From Lumnitzera littorea (lineage: Eukaryota; Streptophyta; Magnoliopsida; Myrtales; Combretaceae), in NCBI GenBank assembly GCA_024138015.1, contig JAMXBB010000009.1, positions 41,299,025 through 41,363,024 of the forward strand: a DNA stretch of 64,000 nucleotides. The letters run 5' to 3'. The translations under genes and the position numbers were made by a program. Under the pieces are notes generated by a model, which saw only the letters and a list, made by a program, of their open reading frames with translations, was not told where the DNA came from and searched no databases. Numbering within the stretch: the stretch's first letter is position 1; every line of letters begins with the position of its first letter. Positions 22,701 through 33,544 of the stretch are shown here, piece by piece.

Positions 22701-25269
22701 TATGGTCTTTGTCTTTTGACAATTAGGTTTTGTCTAATAGCTAGTAACAACACTATATACATTTATGAAGCAATACAACAACAATTTTCTATATGAAAAA
22801 TTTTCTCAGATATATAAGTAACACCAATAATTAGTATATCTCCATTTAAGCTTTTGATAGCAATCCTATCATCATATTCTTAAAAGAAGCATATAATTCA
22901 ATTTGTTGATCTAACACACTTGATTTAATCCCTTAGGCATGTTAACAATCCATTAATATATTAAGTATTCCAATGCATCCCTCCATTTGCTCATAGTTCT
23001 TATTGTCAATATCCCATCTAATATGTAATCCTTAATGTTGATGGTTAAAGACTCTCTTGGGTTTGTCCATCTAGTTTAGCCTTTGGCTTAAGTTTGTAAA
23101 AGAGAACACATTACCTATATACTTTAATGCTTAAGTTAATTTCGTGGTTTGAAAGGTATTGAAAACTTATAATATCTGTAGAGGGTAAATTCAAGTTTAG
23201 ACTTTAAACTCATTAATTAATCAGGTTTAACTCTTTAGCCTAAGGTGATGGGGCTCAAAGAGTCAAGTCTAAATATCCATGATGATCAAGAGAGATTTGA
23301 TATGGTGAGCTTGGAGTAGAGCCGATTAGATTGGTCCATCTAATCCAACCCTTTTTGGTTTGGTTCAAATTAAAAAAATTAAGAAAATTTTTATTTAGAC
23401 CTAAACTCATAAAAATAGCTTACTTGAAATCCATTAATAAAGAGCTTCAATCTTAATTATTGATCACCATTATGATCCAATAGGTATGATCAATTACTAT
23501 TTCATATAAATATTCCATTCACATCCTCATTTGGATAAGAGGAGAAAAATCCCTATTAATGCTATTACTTTATCAAAATCTTATATCAAAAATCAAATAC
23601 TTAAAAACTTCAAGAACTTTATTCTATTTTTCATCGATTGCAGAGTTTAATACCATCGTACTCTCCCACTTATTACTATACGTATTAAAACCTCATTAAG
23701 ATCTCCAACTCCTTTTCTTTATACTTTTCTCTCAATCATCTTATACAAGTCACTTGGGAACCTAAAGGGTAAATTCCATAGACAACATGTAAGATCTCCT
23801 ATACTTTTATAATGTGATACCATTTGCCTACTGTAGCCAATCAAGTTCAAAGAGTATTGTCTAAGTCACTACATGAGAAGACCCGGCCTTCTTAAAAAAT
23901 AAATAAATAAATAAATACATACTCAACACGGAATGTTATTAAGGAAAGCTATTGCAGGCCATAAATTGGGAGTCTGCATCTGCGACAAACACATTTTAAA
24001 AATGATAATAGATCCTATCGTTAATAACTACTACAATAAATATAAATAATTATTGATCATTACTAGCTGAGGGGATAACAAAAAGTCAAGGCCATTTATC
24101 AGAAGATAAAAAGTGCATAAGAGTCGCATGGACACCAAATTCTGAGGACGCAGTTGTCATTAGAAAGCTAGTAGGGTGGACGTCTTAATTTGACTGTTTT
24201 ACCCTAGATTGTGTAATGATGAGGATGAAATATTGATAGGAAAGGTAAGTGATAATATGTGTTACGTCTAGCATAGATGAGCTAGGCAATGCTGGAGTAA
24301 GGCTGGGTGTGTAAGCTATTGTACGGTTTCCCCTATAATGGATGCAGTGGGTATGGATGAAAGTGTGTGTGAGACCATTCATGGACAGCCTATCCCAAGT
24401 AAACAAGTTGGCTCGCGGGGGTCAACTTAATACTGCTCAGCATGACTTTGCTTGTGTATGATGTTGTGTTTCATGTGTTGCGACTATATATGCTGTGAGA
24501 AGTGGCTTGGTCCTCTGATATGTCCCGCGTGTTTGTGTTTGACTATGGTATAAATCACGGTATGCTTGAACTCACAAGTATTCAGTGCTATGATTTATGG
24601 AATATCTATATATTTTTGGCAACTGATTATGGAATGCCATTCAATGATTGAAAAAGTAAACACATTAACTGTATTTTATACTATTCACTAATGTCTCAAA
24701 CGGTAAGCATTACATGCATGGCATATTATATATAGTATCCAATGGACTTCGGGGTAAAGTCTATTCCTGAAAATGTATCAGGAGTTCACAATGCCATAGC
24801 AAGACTTGGACTTTTGGACATAAAAAACTGCAGAAGCAGCACGATATGGGATCCTACCCTAAGGTTGTCTGTCGACTTATTCAGTATGTTGAATTTACCC
24901 CGGTTTTTGTAGGTAGACTTCCGGTTCAATAGACAAAAACATGTGGTTCGGTTTTAGTTCGGCCGTGAACTGAAAGGATTCGTGTTCTACTCATCCTTAC
25001 ATGCACAATGCACTGCATGTGTGCCAGCAGTTTTTCTTGGACCTTTCAGTGCTGCAACATACTTTTGACACCAAGCGCTTGAATCAAAACGGAGTGGAGA
25101 ATAGGAAAAAGGGAAAGAAACATCAGCAGATAAAATAAAAGTACCCTGCAACTTGAAGATATCAAGGGTTCTTACTTAATAATCATGTACAGCACTAACT
25201 GGACAAAGATTAGGATGCATCTCAAAGATCAAATATTGAAAGCACAAAAAGTGTAAGGAATTCATCTAT
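19773..25269. other. Long gene-free AT-rich region
   Basis: No gene was recognised in 5.5 kb. The frames at 19800-20024, 21426-21623 and 24185-24406 have no family features. 20300-20560 and 22330-22400 are TA-rich. The part from about 24000 to 25270 is less AT-extreme and may be single-copy sequence downstream of PEX11B. Confidence 0.35.
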
Positions 25270-25275
25270 TTTATT
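25270..25275 (-). terminator. Candidate poly(A) signal of PEX11B
   Basis: AATAAA on the minus strand lies 13-18 bases after the PEX11B stop codon. It is closer to the stop than usual, so a more distal signal may be used; the match itself is exact. Confidence 0.35.
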
Positions 25276-25287
25276 TTTGTGAAACCC

Positions 25288-26001
25288 TTACGATGGCCAG
25301 TTCCTATACCAACCACTCCATGCAGAGACTAAACCACTTATCCCCAAGGTCAAAGCGTGGTTACAAAACGCGTTTGGTTCAATGTCTGCTACTGCAATTA
25401 TAAGGTCTGCTATATTTGCAGCCACTGCCATCAATCTCATTATTCTATCCGCCCTTATTTTGCGAATACTTTGATCGGCTTCTTTAATTGCCTTTGATTC
25501 CCCATCTTCATCTTCTTTTTCTTTTTTTGATTTAGCAGGCAATAGTTTCCTCTCTGCTTCAAGTCCCTGCTTCATCAGTATAAAATCCGTTATAACGAAG
25601 AAGATATAGCCAAAGGCCTCACCAAATGCTGATATAAAGCTCATTTTCTTTGCTAACTTGGCATCCAACGTTCCAATCCTCGACAACCAAAGAAAATGGT
25701 CAAAAAAGAAATACACCATTTCCCCCGCGTTGGACAGAACGTATAACACCCGTAAAGTCAGGGTCGAACTGGGGTTTCGTCGAATGGCATTGAAGCCTGT
25801 GAGAAACCGGCCACTTCGGAAGGCTTTTCTGCTGAGACCGGAAGCAACTTCCCATTGCTTGGCTCTATGGCCTAAGTCCGGGTGGGTGGTCTCAACATGC
25901 CAGTGCACTAGCTTTGAGACATATTGAAAGGTCTTGACAAGCTTGTCAATGCCATCTCTTTTGGCAAGGAAGATGACCAACTTGTCAACTGTGTCGTTCA
26001 T
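25288..26001 (-). CDS. PEX11B: Peroxisomal membrane protein 11B (peroxin-11 family)
   Basis: PEX11 proteins elongate and tubulate the peroxisomal membrane before fission. The protein is 237 residues, the usual family length. The amino end (residues 3-30, TVDKLVIFLAKRDGIDKL) is the conserved amphipathic region. KWEVASGLSRKAFR-type residues follow at about 48-62, then hydrophobic segments at about 84-106 and 125-143. A charged, lysine/glutamate-rich linker spans 149-178. The end, SGLVSAWSGWYRNWPS, is characteristic of plant PEX11B. The ATG chosen gives the family's usual short leader before TVDKL. The frame is intact and has no intron. It is the only convincing host gene in the window. Upstream, 285 bases away, is a retrotransposon duplication site. 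Identification is by remembered family sequence, and I am very sure of it. Confidence 0.96.
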   Translation of the reverse strand: MNDTVDKLVIFLAKRDGIDKLVKTFQYVSKLVHWHVETTHPDLGHRAKQWEVASGLSRKAFRSGRFLTGFNAIRRNPSSTLTLRVLYVLSNAGEMVYFFFDHFLWLSRIGTLDAKLAKKMSFISAFGEAFGYIFFVITDFILMKQGLEAERKLLPAKSKKEKEDEDGESKAIKEADQSIRKIRADRIMRLMAVAANIADLIIAVADIEPNAFCNHALTLGISGLVSAWSGWYRNWPS

Positions 26002-26203
26002 TTGTTGGAGAGGTTTCAGAGATTTGGTGGTGAAGTTTCGATGAAGAGGAGCTCATAATTGAGTTAACTGCCACTGCTTTTGGGTAACCATGCAAAACCA
26101 TTAAAGGAGAACCACTGAACGAAATGTTTGGATCATATTTTTTTGGAATGTAGCGTTTGGATAACACTCCTTTGGTCATCCGCATTTTGTATTTTTTAGC
26201 CAA
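25985..26203 (-). other. Overlapping upstream ORF of PEX11B
   Basis: A 72-codon frame starts at 26203 and ends at 25985, overlapping the PEX11B ATG by 17 bases in another frame. It shows no known domain. If transcription starts at the predicted TATA-directed site (about 26215-26220), ribosomes would meet this ATG first. It may lie outside the true transcript, so no function is claimed. Confidence 0.3.
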
Positions 26204-26244
26204 TGGAATTGTTTAGCTTGGTTTTAGAGTGTAAGTATCTCTGC

Positions 26245-26252
26245 ATATATAG
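26245..26252 (-). promoter_or_regulatory. Candidate TATA box of PEX11B
   Basis: The minus strand reads CTATATATGC about 245 bases upstream of the PEX11B ATG, which would place a start near 26215-26220. It lies only about 35 bases from the retrotransposon duplication site at 26286. It is a sequence match only. Confidence 0.35.
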
Positions 26253-26285
26253 TACATAAATCATAAATGGTAATTGATCTAAAAA

Positions 26286-26290
26286 CTATT
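26286..26290. repeat. Target-site duplication of gypsy element A, left copy
   Basis: CTATT here is identical to CTATT at 49821-49825, directly outside the two LTRs of element A. Confidence 0.85.
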
Positions 26291-26955
26291 TATTAATTTT
26301 TATAACTCAACCCAATACAAAGCCCATAATTACCTTCAATTCCTTAAACAACAACGTTTCCCAATCAAACATAGGCACATAAAAGACTTGATGTCTTCTC
26401 TCTTTTCTCCAAATCCTAATTCCTTTCCTCTCTCTTTTCTTCTATATTTTGAACAGTAGACCAAAAATAGGGTTTTGATCTCTTGACTTGTTCCAAATGA
26501 AACTGTGGAAAACAATTGCAGATCTAATATCCATAAGAACAAATCTATTATCTATATATCTTTTGTACTAATTGATTGAATTTTTACGTTGTTGCGAGGT
26601 AACACTAATTAGTGTTTCAAATAACTCTTTGAGTTTGAGTTCAAAGCAACTCCAAGAAGGAAGAAGGAAGAAAAGTGATTCTAAATTGGGTATTCAATAC
26701 CCTTTACTTTCTATTGCTTCCTTTTTAAATTTTTAGTTAGATTGTTTGTTGTTCTTCGGTTTACAACTGTTAACTATATTAACTATGCTACTTATGCATG
26801 TTATGTGATTTTCTTGTTATGATGATGTATACTAGTACTTCTATATTATGTATGCCTAAGTCTCTTTATCGTATGCATAAGTCTTCATATAATTTTACAC
26901 ATAGTCTCTCAAATACTCTAGTCTCTGAATACTCCTTGAGGCTCATGTTGTAACA
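26291..26955 (-). repeat. 3' LTR of gypsy element A
   Basis: On the minus strand it begins TGTTACAACATGAGCC and ends in TTAATA, where TGTTAG/CTAACA of the other copy has mutated. It aligns along its length with 49140-49820. A TATATA box on the minus strand at 26553-26558 is preserved in both copies. Transcription from it would run toward PEX11B. Confidence 0.85.
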
Positions 26956-26972
26956 TTTTCCCCCCTTGTTTG
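26956..26972 (-). other. Polypurine tract of element A
   Basis: The minus strand reads ACAAGGGGGGAAAA immediately before the 3' LTR, the expected plus-strand primer position. Confidence 0.7.
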
Positions 26973-27364
26973 AAAATCGACCTTGTCCTTAAGGTGAAAA
27001 GATGGATAAGTCTTTTGAAAATCTTCTAAATCTACCCATGTAGCATCTTTAGGAAGTAATAACTCCCACTAAACCAATAGTTGTCTTACCATTTAACTCC
27101 CTCTTCTAATTTGTCGTGTGTTTAAAATTGCAAGTGGTTGAACCACTAGATGATTGTTAAAAGAGGCTGATGGTAATTTCATTAGATTTGGCAACTCCCC
27201 TTCAGCTTTCTTTAGTGAAGAAATATGAAATATAGGGTGTATCTTAGAATAATGAGGTAACTCCAATTGGTATGCTACTAGTTCTACCTTAGCTAGCACC
27301 TTAAAAATACCATAGTTTTAAGACGACTTCTTAGATAGTTTAGATGCTATTGAAGTTTGCCTAT
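26970..27364 (-). pseudogene. Integrase carboxyl end and chromodomain-like tail of element A
   Basis: From the copia junction the minus strand reads YRQTSIASKLSKK, the start of the integrase carboxyl-terminal region, then (27299-27093) KVELVAYQLELP and KIHPIFHISSLKKA, the usual block of plant gypsy integrases. After a stop it continues with PKDATWVDLEDFQKTYPSFH, the C-terminal half of a chromodomain-like tail. The reading is broken by at least three in-frame stops. It is the downstream half of the gene whose upstream half is at 45391-45765. Confidence 0.8.
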
Positions 27365-28355
27365 TAAAGAACACTAAGTTAAACTCAAGAGGGGAGGTGA
27401 ATTTAGTTTTAAGGACAAATTGCAATTTTTTTTTAAATCAAGCACTAAATATAACGATGAGTATGACTAAGATAATAATAAAATAGTAAAGTGCAACAAT
27501 TAAAAGAGATGAGGATAGAGAAGATTAAGTTTGAATCTAATGTAGAGTTTGGACTGCCTCTACTCTCTATGGACTCACAAATGCCTCCAATTGAGGACTT
27601 CTCATCATTTTATTAATCTCTTAATACAAAGCTCAAAGAGCTATACAAATTTATACAATCACTACTATACATAATAATCTCAAGTATAATGCTTTTTTCT
27701 CTAAAGATTGCTAATACAAAATCTCTCAAGTATTACACAATAAGTCTCACTTGTTTGATTTGCAAGTAAATATTACAAGAGAAAAATAGTAAGTAATAGG
27801 GCCAAAGAATGTAAGAGAATGTTTTTTTATTGTAGTAAAATATCGGTTCTTAATCTTCTTTGATTAGGTTGTTAAGTATTTATATCAACTTATCTAAATT
27901 TTCTTATTATCATGCATTAAATACTCCAATGGCTGATTTAAACAAGCTTACCAACATGATTGTACCATCCTCATATAGTCATGATGGTAAGCAAAGCTAT
28001 TACCGACAAGAACATTGGCATGTCGGCTCAAGGAGATCAGAATGCTTTTCATCTTGCTATCTGGGGCTTTGCACCGTCAGGCCAGTTCTTCCTTATGCCA
28101 TCATGCTAGTAGGCCGATTTCTCTTGAAATCAACTTTAACACACAAAAAACAATCATACTTTTCAATCCAACTTAAAGAAAGTTTAATCATTATTCAAAA
28201 ACTAAATATCTTATAGAGTTGATTGATGTATTTAAACAATAAGAAAATTAATCAATCTTATTCAATTAACTCAATATAATCAAATAATAATATGTTTAAT
28301 CATCCACTTTTATTTTGTTCTCATCAAAATCAATTACTGAACCTTTGGTTCAGCA
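27365..28355 (-). repeat. 3' LTR of copia element B (991 bp)
   Basis: On the minus strand it begins TGCTGAACCAAAGG after a purine tract and carries TATAAATA at about 27877-27885. The part from 27365 to about 27900 aligns closely with 44837-45388. The remaining 450 bases (U3) have no counterpart in the other LTR. The frame at 27860-28216 is not a gene. Confidence 0.8.
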
Positions 28356-28371
28356 ATCTCTCCCTTTTTTA
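28356..28371 (-). other. Polypurine tract of copia element B
   Basis: AAAAAAGGGAGAGAT on the minus strand lies immediately before the 3' LTR start, at the standard position. Confidence 0.7.
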
Positions 28372-29750
28372 TGAGGACAAAACTCTTATACACTAATGAA
28401 CTCCCCTCAATTTAGCAATCGATTTCAAGATATTTGGCATTTGAATTAGATTAAGGGAATGGTTTCAAAAAGAGAGTATTGATATGTTAGGGCACCAAAA
28501 TTCGCTTCTCAATAACTTCACATATTAGATATATTAATCTTACAAAGACTCAAGATATGCCAAGATATGGGATCACTCCAATATACCAAGATAAGTCAAC
28601 TATTATCAAATCAACTAAATATACTTTTTAACTATCTAACAACTTGAATATTTCTCCCGCTTTAGCCTCGTCAAAAAAGAGGAGGATTCAGGTGATGAAG
28701 AAGAAATATGATTCAAGTCAAAATTTTGAAATAGTTTCGGCTTAAGCATGAAGATATGCCCCTTGCAAAAGAGAAGAACAAAGAAGTTATAGGGCTCGAA
28801 AGGAGCAAACCATCAATAAATAGCTAACAACAACTTCCAAGAGCAATAAAAGTTAATCAGACAAGTAAGAGATTCGAGCTTATCTTACAAAGAAAAAGAG
28901 CATAAAAGGCATGAAAGGCATCCGTAAGAGGCATCCATGCCTAGTAGAATAGTAGCAACAACAGTCATTAAGGTCCAAAATTTTACAAATAAACATAAGA
29001 GAGTCAATCAATAGCAACAAGAGTCTTACAAAAACATAAGGTGGCTAAAGGCTAAGTTCATGAAGTAACATGAAGTAATCATGAGAAATAAACTGGAGTT
29101 GGAAAATTAAGCATTTGGTAGAGAATCACCTAGAGGAGGAAAGGGGCAAGATGGGTAGTGATAATTTAGCTAAAAATAACTATAAAGCCCTTGAAACCCG
29201 TTGTAGATGTGATCATGAACATCTTCGCTAAGCTGATTGAACCACATCTTTAAGTATTGAAAAAAGGGGTGTTGAAATGCTAAGGGATCAACTCGATGAA
29301 AAGTGTGAAATCCTAAGTTATGTGGAAGCTAGTGAGAAAAGCCTTCGGTAGGAGTAGCAACAACATGACTAGGAGGCTCACTAGAGGGAGCATAACCACT
29401 ATAACTTCTTAGCTCATAAAAAGATTCAATACGTTATATTGGTTCACACTTAAAGCTAAGATCAAGTAAAGGAAGGGGTTTCTTTGTAACCTAATTGTCA
29501 TCGGTTTTCTTCTAAACCCCTTGGCATATGTCAACTAATTCAAGGTGCTTAACTCGAGCTACCCATGGAGATATAGAAAACTGAATTCCCTTATGGATTA
29601 GTAATTGAGTAACCAATTGCCAAAACCTTAGGAAAGCTTAAGAGGGATTATTTTTACATGCTTAAAACACAAAACTACAATGCTGAAGAAATTAATTTGT
29701 TTGTTCATGAGAAGATAATAGAGGATCTATAAGTCTTGATAGGTAATTGA
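28372..29750 (-). pseudogene. 3' half of the post-pol ORF of element B
   Basis: On the minus strand a decayed coding segment runs from about 29740 to 29170. It includes ELRSYSGYAPSSEPPSH and FHRVDPLAFQHPFF, then KMWFNQLSEDVHDHIYNGF in one frame with two stops, ending at a stop near 29175. It is not pol and has no recognised domain. Its continuation lies beyond the inserted element C at 33545-34270. Sireviruses often have an extra (sometimes called env-like) ORF here; that assignment is inferred from position. The rest to 28372 is non-coding. Confidence 0.5.
29746..29750. repeat. Probable target-site duplication of gypsy element C, left copy
   Basis: ATTGA here compares with TTTGA at 33545-33549 (four of five bases), directly outside the inferred ends of element C. 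Confidence 0.45.
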
Positions 29751-30232
29751 TGAACTGCCGACCAACGGTCCCATTACTCATACACGGCTCCAAGGACTCC
29801 AATCCTTCACTTGAAGAATTCTCTCTCAGTAACCTACTGATGATGAGAAAGCCTTAAGCTCCCCGCATTGTCATACGATGATCTATACACTCGATGGTGA
29901 TGATGCTGACCATTCCCTTACCGAAGACCTTCTACTAAGTAATCCAACCCCCTATTGCCAAGAGATTCTTGCTGAGTGATGAAAGACTCACTTAATGGTT
30001 GAGTAGTTTTTCTTCGGCATGTTACCTCTCTCTTGTCCCGGCCCCTTTATTTCTACAATATCTTGATCCCTCTCACTTGCTGTACTTAGAGAATATTCAT
30101 ATGGGACCAATGTTGCATTGCCACCTATCCACCTCATCTAACATTGCATTATTTTTCCATTTTTGTCTTTTGTCCTTTTTACCTTCTTTCATTTATACTA
30201 GGAATCCTTTTTTTGTATATACTTTCTTGTAA
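29751..30232 (+). repeat. Truncated 5' LTR of gypsy element C
   Basis: It begins TGAACTGCCGACC and is collinear with 32639-33142 up to the shared TATATACTTTCTTGTAAT, where similarity stops. The frame 29999-30232 corresponds to 32889-33146 in the other LTR and is an LTR frame, not a gene. The TATAAATA box found in the 3' copy is in the deleted part. Confidence 0.75.
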
Positions 30233-30239
30233 TAAGAAA

Positions 30240-32600
30240 GTATGCTTGACGAGCAAGTCAATGTGTCTATCACCAAGCTATTAATAAGATCACTATCAAA
30301 TATCAATACCCAATCCTACAGCTTAACAATATGCTTGACGAGTTACACGGCACCAGCATCTTTTCTTAGATTGACTTGAAGAGTGGCTACCACCAAATAC
30401 GGATAAGACTTAGGGATGAATGGAAGATATCCTTCAAGATAAAGGATGGTCTATTCGAATGGTTAATGATGTCGTTTGGATTAACTAATGCGCTGAATAC
30501 TTTTATGCAGCTAATGAATCATGTACTAAGATTGTTGATTAGCAAATGCGTTATGGTTTATTTTAATGATATTCTGGTCTACAGTATAGACCTCCTCATT
30601 CATGTTAAACATTTGAGATTGGTATTTAACATACTACATGCCGAGAAATTATTCGACAACCTAAAGAAATGCATGTTCTGTGAAAGCGAGGTTATATTCC
30701 TTAGATATGTTGTTTTAGGAAGTAGAGTTTGAGTTGATGAGGAAAAAGTCAGAGCTATTGATGAGTGGCCTACGCCAATTAGTGCAACTGAAGTTAGGAG
30801 CTTCCATGGCCTAGCCTCGTTCTATCGGAGATTTATCCGAAACTTCAACTCCATAATTGCATCATTGACTGAATTGACCAAGAAGAACATTGAGTTTAGA
30901 TGGATAGAAAAGGCTTAGAGGAGTTTTGAAGACACAAAGATTAAACCAACGTTTGCTCTAATACTTACCCCGCTAGATTTCTAGAAGGTTTTGGAGGTTA
31001 AATGTGATGCATCTAGTGTTAGCATTGGTGCTGTCCTTATGTAGGAGTATCGACCCATTAGCTACTTCAGCAAAAAAACTCCGAGGTACTGTCTTAAATT
31101 ACTTAGCCAACAACAAGGAATTTTATGCCCTTGTCTATACACTCCAGAACTGGCAACATTATCTGTTACCGAGAGAATTCATCATCTATTCAGATCATGA
31201 ATCTCTTAAGCATCTTCATAGGCAGCAGAAGCCTTCTTGACATCACACCAAGTGGGTCAAGTTATTAAAGACCTTTTGCTATATCATCAGATATAAAAAG
31301 AGAAGCACCAACACAGTGGTTAATGCACTTTCTCACCGTCATACCCTCATCATAACATTACAAGCTAAGGTGCTTGGATTTGGTACTTTACCTAATTAAT
31401 ATGAGCATGATCTACATTTTAGACCCTTAGTAGCTAGGTGTAGTGCTAGAGGAGCTGTGGAGGGGTTCTACTTAAGCAAGGGGTTCTTGACAAAGGGAAA
31501 GCAGATTTACATGCTAAGTGGCTCTACAAGGGAGCTATTGGTTTGAGAAGCTCATGTCGAGAGTTTGGCCAGCCATTTTTGGGAAAAGAGGACGATTGAG
31601 ATATTGAAGGAGCACTTTTACTGGCCTGAGATGATGAAGGATGTACACCAAATACATAAGAGGTATAAGGTGTATAAGTATGCAAAAGGGAGGAGAGAGC
31701 TCTATGGAGAATATACACCCTTACCAATTCCCGAGCGACCATGGACCAATCTAAGCATGGATTTCATGCTCGGCCTTCCCTACATGCCAAGAAGATGCGA
31801 TTCGATCATGGTAGTGGTTGATCGGTTCAACAAGATGGGCTACTTCATTCCCTACTATAGAACTAATGATTCTTTATTCATCTTTAACCTCTTTTCATAG
31901 GAAATTGTGCGACTACATAGAGTGATGAGAAGTATTGTGTCTAACCATGATTGGAAATCCATGAGCTTCTTTTGGAAGACCCTATAGAAGAAACTTGGCA
32001 CTAAGCTCCTGTTCAGTACCTCTTACCACCCCTAGACAGATGGCCAAATTGAAGTAGTTAATAGAACCATCAATAATCTTCTACGCGCCACTGTGGGAAA
32101 GAACTCTCGTGACTAAGATGTTTGCTTGCCCCATCATTGAATTTGCTTACAATCGCTCAACTCATATCTCAATCGAAACATCACCATTTGAGGTTGTTTA
32201 TAGACTTAACCTGAACCTACCATTAGATTTAATTAACAGCCCAACTACATAAAGGGAAAGACAATCTGGCCTACAGTGTACCGAGGAGTTCCAAAGGTTA
32301 TATCGGAAGATTGCCAAGCAATTCGCCAAAACTATAGCCTACTAAAAGGAAGTGGGAAACCATGGAAGGAGATGAGTCATTATACCCCTAGGGACCTTAT
32401 TTGGGTCCATCTTAGCAATGAGCGCTTCCCTATTAGAAAGACTAACAAACTATCTCCCAAAATGGATGAATCCTATAGGATCCTAAGGTACAATAATGAT
32501 AATGCCTATGAGATTGAGCTGCCTAAAGGTTTTAATGTGTCTACCTCCTTCAACGTCACCAATTTAACTCCCTATGTGCCTAATGATGACGAAGACTAAG
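30240..32600 (+). pseudogene. Partial pol of gypsy element C (RT, RNase H, integrase)
   Basis: The remnant starts in the middle of reverse transcriptase with AINKITIKY (frameshifted), then IDLKSGYHQIRI (30376 onward) and the catalytic motif as YFND at 30559-30570 (canonical plant form YLDD or FIDD), so the first aspartate is lost. RNase H follows at about 30985-31240 with CDAS and YSDHESLKHL. The integrase (about 31550-32130) has SHFWEKRTIEILKEHFYWPEM, the first core aspartate in SMDFMLGLP, VSNHD in place of SDRD, and the glutamate in QIEVVNR. The tail to 32599 ends TPYVPNDDED. At least seven stops or frameshifts interrupt it. Confidence 0.85.
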
Positions 32601-32638
32601 ATTTGAGGGAAAATCTTTAGCAACCCTAGAGAACTAAT

Positions 32639-33544
32639 TAACTACCGACCAACAGTCCATTACTCACCAATGGCTCTAAGGACTCCAATCCCTCACTCAA
32701 AGAATTCTCTTTCAGCAACCTGTTGATGATGAGAAAGTTTACATTGAAGGAAGATAGTTGAACTCCTTGAGCTCCCCACATTGTCATACGATGATCTATA
32801 CACTTAGCGGTGATGATGCCAACTATTCCTTTACCGAGGACCCTACGCTAAGTAATCCAACCCACTACTACCGAGAGATTTTTGCCAAGTGATGAAAGAC
32901 TCACTTAATGATCGAGCAGTTTTGCCTCGACATGATACCATCTCTCTAGTCTCGGCCCCTTTATTACCACAACATCTTGATCCCTCTTGCCTGCTGTACT
33001 TAGAAAATATTTATACAGGACCAATGTTGTACTGCCACCTATCTACCTCGTTTGACATTGTAGTACTTTTCCATTTTTGTCTTTTGTCCTTTTTAGCTTT
33101 TTTCGTATGTACTAGAAATCTTCTTTTTGTATATACTTTCTTGTAATTTCTTTATTTGTAATGTTGCCCTAAAGACTTATTATAAATAGTCCATTTCCCT
33201 TATAAGCTGAAGATAACTTACATTTTAATACTGAATATTCTATCCTTGTGAGACAATCCTCTCTAAATCTATCTTTCATATACTCTTATCTAATCTTGCC
33301 GAGTAGCTCAAGATTAGTAGCGAGTAGACCTTGACATCAACTTGTACATCACATCAAGTGAGGTGTCATGTCATGTTGTGTTCATTAGTGAGTCACATCC
33401 TCCAAGCAACTTCACGTCAACTACTCATGTTCGTCTATAGACTATTTCCCTTTAATTTTCTTCAATATTTTGGAGGACCCATTTTAATTAAGTTTACCTT
33501 AGTAAGTCTTAGTAATAACTCAGCTCCTAGACACACCAGTAACA
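32639..33544 (+). repeat. 3' LTR of gypsy element C
   Basis: It begins TAACTACCGACC (TG eroded) and ends ACCAGTAACA. TATAAATAG is at 33181-33188. The first half matches 29751-30232. The downstream boundary is inferred from the CA end plus the near-match duplication TTTGA, so it is less certain than the start. Confidence 0.65.

Larger units (their letters stand above)
29751..33544 (+). mobile_element. Ty3/gypsy retrotransposon C, deleted, nested in B
   Basis: It is in plus orientation, opposite to its host B. A truncated 5' LTR (29751-30232) joins directly to the middle of the reverse transcriptase. RNase H, integrase and a complete 3' LTR (32639-33544) follow. The second half of the 5' LTR, the PBS, gag, protease and the start of reverse transcriptase are missing in a single deletion. 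Several in-frame stops remain in pol. It is inactive. Confidence 0.8.

Noticed and set aside
25658..25927. 89-codon plus-strand ORF
   Set aside because: It is the antisense shadow of PEX11B.
27860..28216. 118-codon plus-strand ORF
   Set aside because: It lies inside the copia B 3' LTR, antisense to the element, with no domain.
29999..30232. 77-codon ORF recurring at 32889-33146
   Set aside because: The two are the same part of the two LTRs of element C. Recurrence comes from the LTR duplication, not from a gene family.
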